From Annona cherimola (lineage: Eukaryota; Streptophyta; Magnoliopsida; Magnoliales; Annonaceae), in the NCBI GenBank assembly GCA_030490835.1, contig CM059977.1:22115335-22179334 (forward strand): DNA of 64,000 bases, written 5' to 3'. A model generated the notes under the pieces. The model was given only the letters and a program-made list of their open reading frames with translations. It ran no database searches and was not told the DNA's origin. Position 1 is the first letter of the stretch, and every line of letters starts with the position of its first letter. The position numbers were made by a program, and so were the translations under genes. Below, piece by piece: positions 29,060 through 39,500 of the stretch.

Positions 29060-29921
29060 CTTCTTCGGCGGCTGCTTAGTCCTCCTTGTGCTTCTTCCGC
29101 TCTCTCAAGGAACCAGCAGAGAAAAAGGCAGCAAGGATTTGCTCTTGGCCTCTAAAAAGAAGCGAAGCGGTGGAAGCTCAAGGAGGAAAGGAGGGAATAA
29201 AACCGGGGGCACTCCGGCACGCGTAGCAATGACTTGGCCAAAACCAGAGACCATCTAACTCTACTTTTCTGGGTTTCCATGTACGCCCCCGAGAAGGTTT
29301 CACAATGACAGACACATCCCCGTGATTTTTTATCATTTGCAGTTCTCCCCCGCAAATGGGGGTAAGTTAAATAGGTAATCTGCTCCAATCAACATGCTCT
29401 GTTTGGTCAGAGTTTTCAAGAAAAAAAAATAAAAAAATCTTACTGTTTGCTACACACTTTTTTATATGATTTAATATGTTAACTTCCTAACTATCATATG
29501 CCTTTTAATCATTTTGTTATATTTTCTTATATAATTATTCTGCATATTTTGAATCCATTCTTTTTATTTTTAACCATTGCTTTTATTGTTGACATTAATC
29601 TCTTATATTTAAAAAAAAAAAATCATTCCACATTTTGTCTTCTTCTTCTTCTTTTTTTACCTCTTTCCAGATGTAACCTTCAAGTAATTCCCAAATTGTT
29701 TAGAATAAAAATGATTTCGAATTTTAAAACATTTTCATTATGAAAATACCAAAATTCTCATATTTGGTGCCAGATGTTGGACATTGTGCTAATCCGACCC
29801 CAGCTGTAATAGAAACCGAACCTTTCATTCATGGCCATGCAACGCCTAAAATGTTAGCATCGGATTCTATGTAAATTACCATATGGAACCTTCGTCTAAG
29901 CACAAAATTTAAACCCAGAAG

Positions 29922-30182
29922 ATGTCGGAGGCTTCTGTGCAAAATATATTTAAGTCAATGTTCGGGCGTGGGATTCCGGATTCGTGGGCATATTCGGTCC
30001 TAGTCGAAGAACGGTACGCTTCAGAAGCAAGACAACTGGTTTCCCTCGCAACGCACATAGTTCTGTACTTCTGCCATGCTGCCATGCGAGACGTCCGCCC
30101 GACGTTTCTGCGATGGAAAATTTCCGCGGGCGGATGTGTGCTCGACTTTCTACTGCGATACCGTTTGTACATAGGCTTCTGA
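29922..30182 (+). CDS. Unassigned 86-codon ORF in a GC-richer island (doubtful)
   Basis: It opens with ATG (MSEASVQNIFKSMFGRG) and ends at TGA. The island is clearly richer in GC and CpG than its flanks and contains a TCCGCCCG/CGGGCGGA inverted repeat near 30090-30130. Open frames also exist on the minus strand here, as expected from base composition alone. I recognise no domain, signal peptide or homologue. It could be a gene fragment, a captured exon or non-coding DNA. Confidence 0.15.
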   Translation: MSEASVQNIFKSMFGRGIPDSWAYSVLVEERYASEARQLVSLATHIVLYFCHAAMRDVRPTFLRWKISAGGCVLDFLLRYRLYIGF

Positions 30183-30208
30183 GTTCTGACTGAGCTTTTA
30201 AATTTTAA

Positions 30209-30480
30209 GGTGTGCTTCAAAAGTGATAAATTTTCTAATAAAATTTTTTGGAGTGCTTGCTTTTCATAAAAAAAAAAATTCAATTTAAACCTTTTTACTC
30301 TTTACAGTTTCTTATTTTTTAATTATTTCTTCACTTCTTCTACTTTAACTATTATATTTTTTAATCATTTATACGCAATTACTCATACATCAAATCTATC
30401 TATTTTAGTTTTATTATATTTACTTTTCATGGTTATCATACTATATCATATTACTTTCTCGCATTTCAAAAAAAATTATA
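30209..30480 (+). repeat. MITE-like family copy d
   Basis: It opens GGTGTGCTTCAAAAGTGATA, and its body carries TTAATTATTTCTTCAC and ATATCATATTAC. The right end is replaced by a reverse fragment of the same family (about 30484-30580), so two copies may be joined or nested. Confidence 0.6.
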
Positions 30481-30583
30481 TTGTTCGGAAGTAATAAAAC
30501 TTTTGAATATATACAAAGTTGTGTATAAATAATTGAAAAGTATGGTAATTTTATAGAAAGAGGTGAAATTTTTTTTAGAAACT

Positions 30584-30853
30584 ATGTGTTTGCTGATGAG
30601 AATAAAATGTTAAGCTAAAATTTTCATTTCCTATAACTATCTCATTTTAAATTATTTATTCACATCTTCATGTACGACTATCTTATTTTCTAATCAATTT
30701 TACGCAACTGCCCATATAACTAACTTATCTATTTTAACTTTATTCTCTTTACATCTCATCATTATCCATATTATAGCATTTTTTTTTTATCAATTTAACA
30801 AACTTTGGATCAAAAAATTTCCATCCAAAAGTTTTATTAATTTCCAAATACAC
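30584..30853 (+). repeat. MITE-like family copy e
   Basis: It opens TATGTGTTTGCTGATGAG and closes TTTCCAAATACACTA, with the standard T-rich body between. Confidence 0.7.
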
Positions 30854-30963
30854 TAAGTAGTCACTAAAAGTGAAAAGTTTTTGTGATTAACAAACACTCC
30901 CTTATATGATAACATTGCATTTAATATTTTACTTTCATAAACATTGCACATGGATGAGATTAA

Positions 30964-31319
30964 GGGTGTGCTTGGCGTACTAAACATTTTTAAATCTAAA
31001 CTTTCAAAATTAAATGTGTATTTGGCAAATAGTACAAAATGTTGAGCTGAAATTTTTCACTCTCCATAATTATGTTATTTTTAAATAATTTCATCACATC
31101 TTCCTGAACAATTATTATACTTTTTAATTATTTTTATACTGTCATATTTTTAATTATTTTACACAGCTACCTGCACAATTAACTTTTCTATTTTAATTCG
31201 GTTTTCTTTACTTTTCATTATTGCTCTTACCATAACACATTATTTTCTTTCAATTTAGTAACTTTTTTATATCAGAATTTTTTCATTCAAAAGATTTATA
31301 ACTTCCCAAAGATACCCTA
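30964..31319 (+). repeat. MITE-like family copy f
   Basis: It opens GGGTGTGCTTGGCGTACTAA and shows a second start-like TGTGTATTTGGCAAATAG about 50 bp in, so the left end may be doubled. It closes CTTCCCAAAGATACCC. Confidence 0.65.
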
Positions 31320-31470
31320 AAATTATAAAATAAACATATTCCTAAAATTATCAAAATAAACATATTGATTAGTCAAAGTATCGTATGGCACAAGCACGAT
31401 TTCCGTTTAAAAAAAAATAATAGTCTATTTTTCGTTATTGCACTTATTCTCATTTTCAATATTTTTCATC

Positions 31471-31620
31471 ATGGATAATCCAAGGATACCGAACAGGCCG
31501 ACCAACTTTACCGAACAGATGACCGTCGTGCTTGTTTTATTTGGCTTACTATTGATGGCCGCATATAAAGAATGTATCTGGCATTTGATAAAACATTTGG
31601 AAAAAAAAAGAATTTTTTAA
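31471..31620 (+). CDS. Possible 49-aa single-pass membrane microprotein
   Basis: ATG to TAA, starting MDNPRIPNRPTNFTEQ. A hydrophobic stretch (about residues 17-35, MTVVLVLFGLLLMAAYKEC) is followed by a basic tail (HLIKHLEKK). The layout of a proline-rich head, one helix and a positive tail looks less random than the surrounding frames. I do not recognise the family, and no introns are implied. A chance ORF or gene relic is equally possible. Confidence 0.25.
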   Translation: MDNPRIPNRPTNFTEQMTVVLVLFGLLLMAAYKECIWHLIKHLEKKRIF

Positions 31621-31982
31621 TGCAACTTTTTTATTATTATTATTACATTGGGTTTAAACCCCCAATGTGCGTCAACGTGCCAATGTGTGTTACCGTTAGA
31701 GCGGGCTCGTGCACACATGTAACTATTCAGAAGTTTGGAAGCTTAGAATGAACAGAGAACTAAGATGAAAATATAACAATATGACCGGGGTAACGAAAAT
31801 GGTGTTGGGAAAATAAACAATTATATCAGAAATAAGATATTACGTCGAGAGTTTGTTTAACATTCCATGAAACATGTTAATATAGAACGTTTCACTTTTG
31901 ATAATTATCTAAATTTTAATTATTTTTTCACATTTTTACATTCTCCATACAAATAATATTTTAAGATTGTAAAATTGATTGT

Positions 31983-32227
31983 GAGTGTACTTGTAAAGTA
32001 ATAAAACTTTCGATAAAAAGTATGTTAAATACAAGTTTTTGAAACGAGAAAAAATAATGCAATATGGGTAATGAATTAATAATGATGAGTAAAGATAATA
32101 AAATTAAATATATATATAGTTGTTTAAAAACGATTGAAAAGTATAGTAACTATATAAAAAAAGTGAAAAAATAATTAAAATCAAAGTAATTATAAAGAGT
32201 AAAAATTTTGTATGTTAACAAACACTC
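31983..32227 (-). repeat. MITE-like family copy g
   Basis: It opens GAGTGTACTTGTAAAGTAAT and closes GTTAACAAACACTC, with the body in minus orientation. A partial plus-orientation fragment precedes it at about 31850-31980. Confidence 0.6.
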
Positions 32228-32528
32228 CCCATATATCAAAGTTGATAAGTAGAGCAATTCGAGATAACTTTTGGATGTGACAAGGGCTATGATCTTGTTG
32301 TTTTGCAACTTTTGTAGGAGAATACTTATTTCTCATTGCAAGGAGTTTTGCATATAGATATTTTTGGTGTAATTAATTGATAAAATAGAAAAAAATGTTA
32401 CTTAGGTAAGATTGAGTGATAAAAAATATAATATGATATTATAAGTTAATTTTCAAATGAAACAATATTAAAATACACGTATATATAACTTTTCGATAAC
32501 TATTAAAATTTACTAGTTTTAGCTTTAT

Positions 32529-32785
32529 GGTGTATTTAGAAAGTGAAAAACTTATTGACGAAAAGTTTTTAGGTATAATAAAATGATGTTATATGATGTG
32601 AGTAATGATAAGAAGTAAAAAGAATAAAGTTAGAATAAAAAAATTAGATATATAGGTAGTTGCGTAGAAATGAGTGTAGAAATGAGTGGAAAAAAATATT
32701 GCAGTTTTATAAGAATGAATAAGTGAATAAATAATAAAAAAATGTAATTTTAAAGAGTGAAAAATTTCCAAGGATAACAAACACC
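32529..32785 (-). repeat. MITE-like family copy h
   Basis: It opens GGTGTATTTAGAAAGTGAAA and closes GGATAACAAACACC, with body ATGATGTTATATGATG in minus orientation. Confidence 0.7.
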
Positions 32786-32954
32786 AAAAAAAATCAATGC
32801 TGGCTTTTGGCTCTAGCGTCCCTCCTTGTTATAAATTAAAGATTTTCCACAAGTATTTATTTTGCAAAAAAGCCCATAGGAACTTTGTGTTCGTACTCAA
32901 AACTTTTTGAATTCGGTTCGTATTAGTTTTCAAATAAAATTCTTCCAATAATCT

Positions 32955-33260
32955 GCTCACCGACTAAGATACAAACGCATTGATGCTAGGCGAACTTGTT
33001 TCGTATTGCATGGTGCAGAAAATTTACAGAAAAGGGAGCGACAACTCGACAAGCACCAAAGGTGTTCGGTCGAATGCGTTAGGAATCCGCGTGCACCAGC
33101 AAACGGTAGCTGCTGCCGCGAAACGTGGGCATCTAACCCTTCGAGAGTCGAGACACCATTGTTCGCCTCCGGTTGTTTTCGGAAATTGGACACGCTTTCG
33201 CACCCAATCCGTTGAAAACCTTGTGGTCCAGTTTTGGGGCAGTGATTTGCTGAATTCGGG
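32955..33260. other. GC-richer island of unknown origin
   Basis: About 300 bp with many CpG and long open frames on both strands (roughly 100 codons each), bordered sharply by AT-rich repeats. No domain is recognised in either frame. It abuts the left arm of a foldback element. It may be a captured gene fragment or the remains of a promoter island. Confidence 0.3.
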
Positions 33261-33560
33261 TGCACGGAGGGTACATTTAATATATTTTTGAATTTTTTTT
33301 GAATTTTTTTTGAATTTTTTTTTACAAGGGTGTTAATTTAAGTACATTTAATATGAGTATTAATTTTTATCCTTTTTAAATATTTTTAAATTTTTAGTAC
33401 TATTGATTTTTAAAAATCCTAAGAAATTTTAAAATATTCAAAAATGGTAAAAATTTACACACATTAAATATACATAGATTAACAATTGTATAACAAATTT
33501 TAAAAAAATAAAAATGAATATTTTCACCCCATTGCATCGGAGCTTAGTGCATCTGTGTGC
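33255..33560. repeat. Foldback element, copy 5
   Basis: The left arm carries GGGTGCACGGAGG and the family core (AATTTAAGTACATTTAATATG), and the right arm its complement and CACCCCATTGCATCGGAGC. It has diverged more than the other copies. Confidence 0.6.
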
Positions 33561-33976
33561 ATATAATGTAATATAATGTATGGGTTTGGAGGTGGTGCAG
33601 TTGTGTTCCGGAGTTTAATACAAAAATAATACCTTGGAATGGTTGCGCGCGTGATCCAAGATTAAGTACATTTAATATGTGTATTAATTTTTATCCTTTT
33701 TAAATATTTTCAAAATTTTAGTACTATTGATTTTTAAAAATCCTTAGAAATTTTAAAATATTCAAAAATGATAAAAATTTACACACATTAAATATACATA
33801 GATTAACAGTTGTATAAAAAATTTTAAAAAAATAAAAATGAATATTTCCACCCGATTGCATCAGAGCTTAGTGCATCTGTGTGCATATAATGGATGGGTT
33901 TGGAGGTGGTGCAGTTGTGTTCCGTAGTTTAATACAAAAATAATACCTTGGAATGGTTGCGCAAGTGATCCAAGAT
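33345..33976 (+). repeat. Tandem duplication of about 315 bp including half a foldback element
   Basis: Unit 1 (about 33345-33661) and unit 2 (about 33665-33976) both run from AGTACATTTAATATG through the foldback right arm into the non-repeat flank GGGTTTGGAGGTGGTGCAG, up to GTGATCCAAGATT. Shared flank means the duplication happened after the foldback element had inserted. Unit 1 has an extra AATATAATGT-like 10-base stretch. Confidence 0.85.
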
Positions 33977-34018
33977 TCAATCCCGCTCGAGCAGGTCTCC
34001 ATCGTAAAAGCATATAAA

Positions 34019-34300
34019 AGGCGTGTTTGAGAATGGATAAAATTTTTAATGAAAAGTTGTAGAGAGTATAAGTTGTCAAATGATGTGATATGATAGAAAT
34101 AATGATGAAGAGTAAATAGGATAAATTTAAAATAGATAGGTTAGTTGTGTATGTAGTTGTGTAGAAATGATTGAAAAGTATGGTAATTGTATACGAAAAT
34201 GTGAAGAAATGATTAAAAGATATGGTAGTTATGGAAAATAAAAAATTTTATATTGAAAAGTTTTAACTTCGACAATTTTTACTCATTAATAAACACACCC
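34019..34300 (-). repeat. MITE-like family copy i
   Basis: It opens GGCGTGTTTGAGAATGGATA and closes TTAATAAACACACCC. This is one of the best preserved minus-orientation copies. Confidence 0.75.
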
Positions 34301-34520
34301 AAAAAAATAAAGTTAGTTTAGAAATTGAGTTGGAATAATCTCGGTGAAAAAGTTGCGAACAAAATTAAGGTCAGTCAATGCCAAGCCAACACGAGTGCAG
34401 CCGGTGGAGGCTGGGCCGCATCACCGCAAAAGATTTAAATCATTTTATCGGGCCATCTACTGATCCGGCATTGCAAATTCATTCACAGCATACAATTAAG
34501 CCATGCCAAGGGATTGCTGT

Positions 34521-34784
34521 CGGTACGTTTGGAAAGTGACAAAACATTTATTAAAAAATTGATAGTATAAATTTTTTTAAAATAATTTTTTTATAACGGA
34601 GTTAATGATGAAGAATAAAATGAATAAAGTTAGAATAATATTAGTTGTATGAGTAGTTGTATAGAAATGATTGAAAAATATGATAGCTTATCTACAAATA
34701 TATGAATAAATAATTTAAAAAATAAGATAATAGTAGAGCGTGAAAAGTTTTAGATTGCAAATTTTTAATTTTTAACAAATACAT
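34521..34784 (-). repeat. MITE-like family copy j
   Basis: It opens CGGTACGTTTGGAAAGTGAC and closes TTTTTAACAAATACAT, with the body in minus orientation. Confidence 0.65.
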
Positions 34785-35869
34785 CATTAATAATTCAAAA
34801 ATCAAAATAAAAGATGGACGAAATAAAGAAACGAAGAACACTTTACTGAATTGATTCATTCGTGCGGTCGTACAAAGCACCCTTTTAATTTTTACCGCCG
34901 AGTTAACACTGATAAAAAAAAAAAATTCCCAATAAATTAATCTGTAGGCGGAGAAGACGATGGGCGACGTATCCTGCACGGAATCTGTTTAGCCCAGTCC
35001 CGGGAATAAAAGGACTGATAGCCCAAAGCCCAGTGCCGGGCTACACAAACAAAAAAATTTCTTTCCAGGCTCAGGACGCTGATAATTGATGAGTGGGAGG
35101 GATTTCAAATTCGTGAAATTTAAATTCTCTAATAATTTATTCCTAAATCAATTTTTATAAAATCTCCAAAAGAATTTTAGTTGTTATTAATATTTCATGC
35201 ACAATGTAAGGTTTAATTTGACATATTTTATTATAATTAAAAATCCCCCAGCTTTTGGCATGCTATTGTGAACCCACAGCATGTTTTGCAACAAGGTCCA
35301 CTTTCATCTAAGTGGGCTAGCGGCGTGCATCCTCGTTATTGAGAGGCCATAACTAAAGCACCTGGGGTGGGGTAAACTATAATAGTCATATAATTTATTC
35401 ATGGCGTGTTTTGAAAAATAAGAAAAAATTCCGGTAAGTTTAGATCATCACAAGGAGCCACACAAATAAAGGTCGGATTAAGATGCCCGTGTACCACAGG
35501 AGTTGATCACAACCTTTCTTAAATTAATCGAAACAAAAAATTTATAATTCACCTCAAATCTCGAGTTAAAATGTAAATACCAAACATATGCAGAATAATT
35601 GGTCATTTGGTACACGTTAGTAATTACCATACCTCTTTACATGGAAACAATTAAACAAACAAAGATAACTGTCACTGTTTGGCAATATGGGCGAGGAGGG
35701 AGGTAAAACAAAGAAAGAAATATTTTTAAAAAGTATAAGAGAAATGCAATATGATAACGATGAAATGAGAAAAATAAGCTTGTTACAGAAAAATAATTTA
35801 AAAATAAAAAAAAATAAAAAAGGATAGTTAATTAGCTGAAATGTTAAATTAGTTTTTGAAAAAATAAAT

Positions 35870-36154
35870 GGTGCGTTTGATTGGGCTAAAAAATATCGAC
35901 CAAAACTTTTCAATTAAAATTTTTTCACTTTTCATAATTATTATATTTTTAATTTTTTAACATTTTCCAATATAAACCAACATACTTTCAATTATTTTCA
36001 TATAATTATACATACAACTAACCTATTTATTTTAACTTTATTATATTTACACATTATTATCATCTTTATCATATCACATCATTTTCTATCAATTTCACAA
36101 TTTATATTAAAAAAAACTTTTTATTAAAAAGTTTTACATTAACGAAACACACCC
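35870..36154 (+). repeat. MITE-like family copy k
   Basis: It opens GGTGCGTTTGATTGGGCTAA and closes ATTAACGAAACACACCC. The T-rich body carries TATCATATCACATCATTTTC in plus orientation. Confidence 0.75.
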
Positions 36155-36394
36155 AAAGATAACCTACCACCTACAATGGTTACCTGACGTACATGAATAA
36201 TTGCTATAGCTTTTTCCACGTCCGAATATGGACGGAAATTCAACTAATGTTATTATTAAGATTCAACACGCTGGAAATAAAAGGATGACTCCCTAATGTT
36301 TTAGAAATGGACACGGCTAGCGCGCAGTTTGATCCCTCTCTCACATGCGTCACACGTGCTCCTCTTATGTAAACCCACGGAATTTGAAGAAGCA

Positions 36395-36583
36395 TCGAGG
36401 GTTTTCTACGCGCTGTTGCAGCCCGCCGCCTCGCGCTTTTGCCCTGCTCGGAGGAAAAAAGAAAAGAAAAGAAAAGCAGCGAACTTCAGCCGTCTTCCCC
36501 CGCCATCCCGCCGTTTTCGTTCAAGTGCAGCAACTCTCTCTGCCTCTCTCTCTCTCTCTCGGTGATTTCAGGAAGTAGCAGCG
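36395..36583 (+). promoter_or_regulatory. CCT3 promoter-proximal / 5' leader region
   Basis: A GC-rich stretch (about 36410-36450) is followed by a CT-rich leader with a CTCTCT run at 36541-36560 and then the ATG at 36584. CT-rich leaders are common at plant transcription starts. The exact start site cannot be read from the sequence. Confidence 0.4.
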
Positions 36584-39500
36584 ATGCATGCACCAGTCCT
36601 CGTTCTCAGTAAGTTTCTCCGATTCTGTTAATACCCACTGTCTTCCTGTACCGATTTCGGATTTATCAGCAGATCATCTCAAAGTGCTGGTGCGACTCAT
36701 TTCCAACCAATCGAAATCATGTTTTTGTTGTCGTTATTTTATTATTATTATTATTATTTCAAATAGAGACTTAGCACTCCGTCCGAGTCGACGTTTGTTT
36801 ATTTAGATGTGACTAGATGGATAGCGAAAACTGACAATTTGAACATTTGCGTCCTTGCCTATTGGATGCGCAGAGCATGTGGAATGATTTAGGCTCCTGC
36901 ATTGTGTTGCTTCAGCTTAGGGGTGAATGTAAGGAAGGTTACGAGCTTTTATCAAATGGATGGCCGAGAAAGATTCGTTTTTTTTTTGTTGATTTTTTGT
37001 TCTGCATTCTACTTTGCCAGCGCACCAATTTACAGCTGAACTTCTTTTCATAATCACTTGAATTTTTCGCATCATTCACAATTACTAACACAATTCAGCA
37101 AAATGTAAGCTGATTTCGCTTTCCTGTTTGTTTATTTTATTATTAATCATTGTTTATTAAAAATAACATATTGACTTGTTAGGAACTCAAGACTGTGGTA
37201 CTTTATTCCTTTTTCCTTTTCTTTTATTTCCTTTCCTTTCTTCTTCACGGATTGCTTTCTCAACTATTAATTTCATATGCATATGATCCTTGGATGCTTA
37301 TTGATATTTATGTAGCTAACTCAGGTCACATATTTTTTGAGCTAGTATCTCAATGATCCATTAAACCGTTTATGTCTTCTCTGTGAAACAATTGAATAAG
37401 CTCTTTCATTAATTTTCATTTCCACGATGATATTCTTCTGGGGTCATCTTTAAATCTTCATTTTGGTCAGAGATGGCTATATTTTATGTGAAGATGTCTT
37501 TAGACAAAAGAGTTTAATTCACAAGCTCATAGGACATTCTACTTGAACTGTGCAGAGGATTCTTTGACACGGGAATCTGGGAGGAAGGTTCACCATGCCA
37601 ATATCCAAGCATCAAAGGTGAGATCTGATCTTTATGCCTTTTTTTGCACTTATGGGTAAGTCTTGCAGTTCATTCCTTTGCAATATATGGGCCCTATGGA
37701 AAATCTGCTATAATGGGTGAAACCGTTATTTATTTATAACAAAAGAAGGGATTACCCTAGCTACTCAGCTCATGCTCTTCAATGTCAATTCCCTTAAAAT
37801 ACTCATCTGCAAGCTTAGAACATGCTGTGCATTTTTTCACATTCCTAATTTAAGTTCCATCTCTTTTACATGTGTCATTCAAAAAATCCCCAAGTACTGG
37901 TTGGGTGTGCTCTGGGCTTGCTCCATGCTATAAAAGATTGCCCTTTGCACAATTTCACGTTTGGGATTATTACCTTATTAAGGGGCCACAAGCTGCTGAA
38001 GTCTGAATGAAACCTAATTCTCACATTCCTTGCTGAATACCCAAAGTTTAATGTGACTATAACGAATTGGGGACCTATGTTCAGTATGACAGCTTTTATT
38101 GTATGTTACATCCTTCATAATGTACATTTTGTTACAGTGCCTGGGTTGGCCGTTATTCAATGCCTTGCTTATGAGTCCCACCTGTAATAAACATGGATTT
38201 CAAGCATGCGCATGCTGCCAAAATTGCTGCTTATTGGGCTTATACTGTCATTGACAGTGTATTAACATGATGCTTAAAAATGGATTTTCCTTTCTTTTTT
38301 GTTCTACTTTCTAGATGAAGGATGCCCATCGCCATTCTACATTTATCATTATTCATTAGTTTCTTACCATTTGAAAAGCATAACTCCGAAATCATTTTTG
38401 GCATAGTTGTCATTTTGGGTAAGATTAATAATGTTTGGATTCCATTTTTTTCTCATAGAAAATCGGCAGTGCAGATTGTTTTGGTCATTACCAACAATGA
38501 ATTGAGCTATGTTTTGTCAGTTTATTTTGCACGTTTCTCACCAAATCCTTTCAGGCTGTTGCTGACATTATTCGTACAACTTTGGGTCCTCGTTCAATGT
38601 TGAAGATGTTGCTAGATGCCGGAGGAGGTGATCTTTCTGCCCCTAAACAACCACCAAAAACCTGGGTTTTAATCACTTGCTGTTTGAAGGGGATTCTTCT
38701 GTTCATGCTTCTTGATGGCATGATAATATTGTGAATAATGTTATGGATAGTTCTTTGACTCTTTGCATGCAGGACTCTCTTTAGCTGTCATCATTGTTGT
38801 GGATTCTAGAAGGGTTTGCTTGTTCATGACCTTTTACTTTAAGAAAATCAATCACACTGTTGACCCACCATCTCTTCTTTGGCCAACCACATATCTATCA
38901 TTTAAACATATCCTTTCTAACATGTTAGAGAGATGCTGAAAGATTTCCTTCTCCAAAAAAGTGCTCAACATTCCAAAAAGAAATAAAATTTCAAAAAGAG
39001 AAATGATAGACCAAATTATTCTAATATATTCCGCCTCCCAAATGCCCACATTGGTAGCCGAAGAAAAGGAAAATGTCAGGTTGGTATGTATTTGAGCCCT
39101 TTGATATTTAATATTTCTTCCAATATGAGCCTATATCTACCCAGATGAACCTCTTGACTTAGTGGATCCACATTGTTTTTGTAAGATATAATCCTAGATT
39201 CAATATTTATGGTAACGGCGGGTTAGCTCTTTATAAAATGAAGGGGACAGAAAAGATAGAAGTGTGTCTTTCATTCAATACAGGGAATCAGAAAAGATAG
39301 AAGCGTTCTTTCATTCAATACAGGGAATCATTGACTAAAAAGGGATGTTGAGTGGTAACAAAAGGATTGACTTCCATTTTGACCAGAAAATGTAAGTTAT
39401 ATTTTGGTTCTTCAGACGATACTAATTAATGGCTATTGTTTTCGAAGTCACTACATCACTACATGGTCGATAAGTTGGCTAGCTTTTCAGTAGTAAATAT

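Larger units (their letters stand above)
29060..36583. other. Repeat-dense intergenic region between pyruvate kinase and CCT3 genes
   Basis: The two flanking genes point away from each other, so both promoters lie here. Most of the interior is short inverted-repeat elements (copies d-k of the MITE-like family and a duplicated foldback element). Two GC-richer islands (29920-30185 and 32955-33260) stand out, and one short ORF at 31471 might encode a microprotein. Segments 34310-34520 and 34790-35870 are otherwise unassigned. Confidence 0.6.

Noticed and set aside
33640..33985. tRNA-like B-box (GATTCAATCCCG) suggesting a SINE
   Set aside because: There is no convincing A box or tail, and the sequence belongs to the local tandem duplication.
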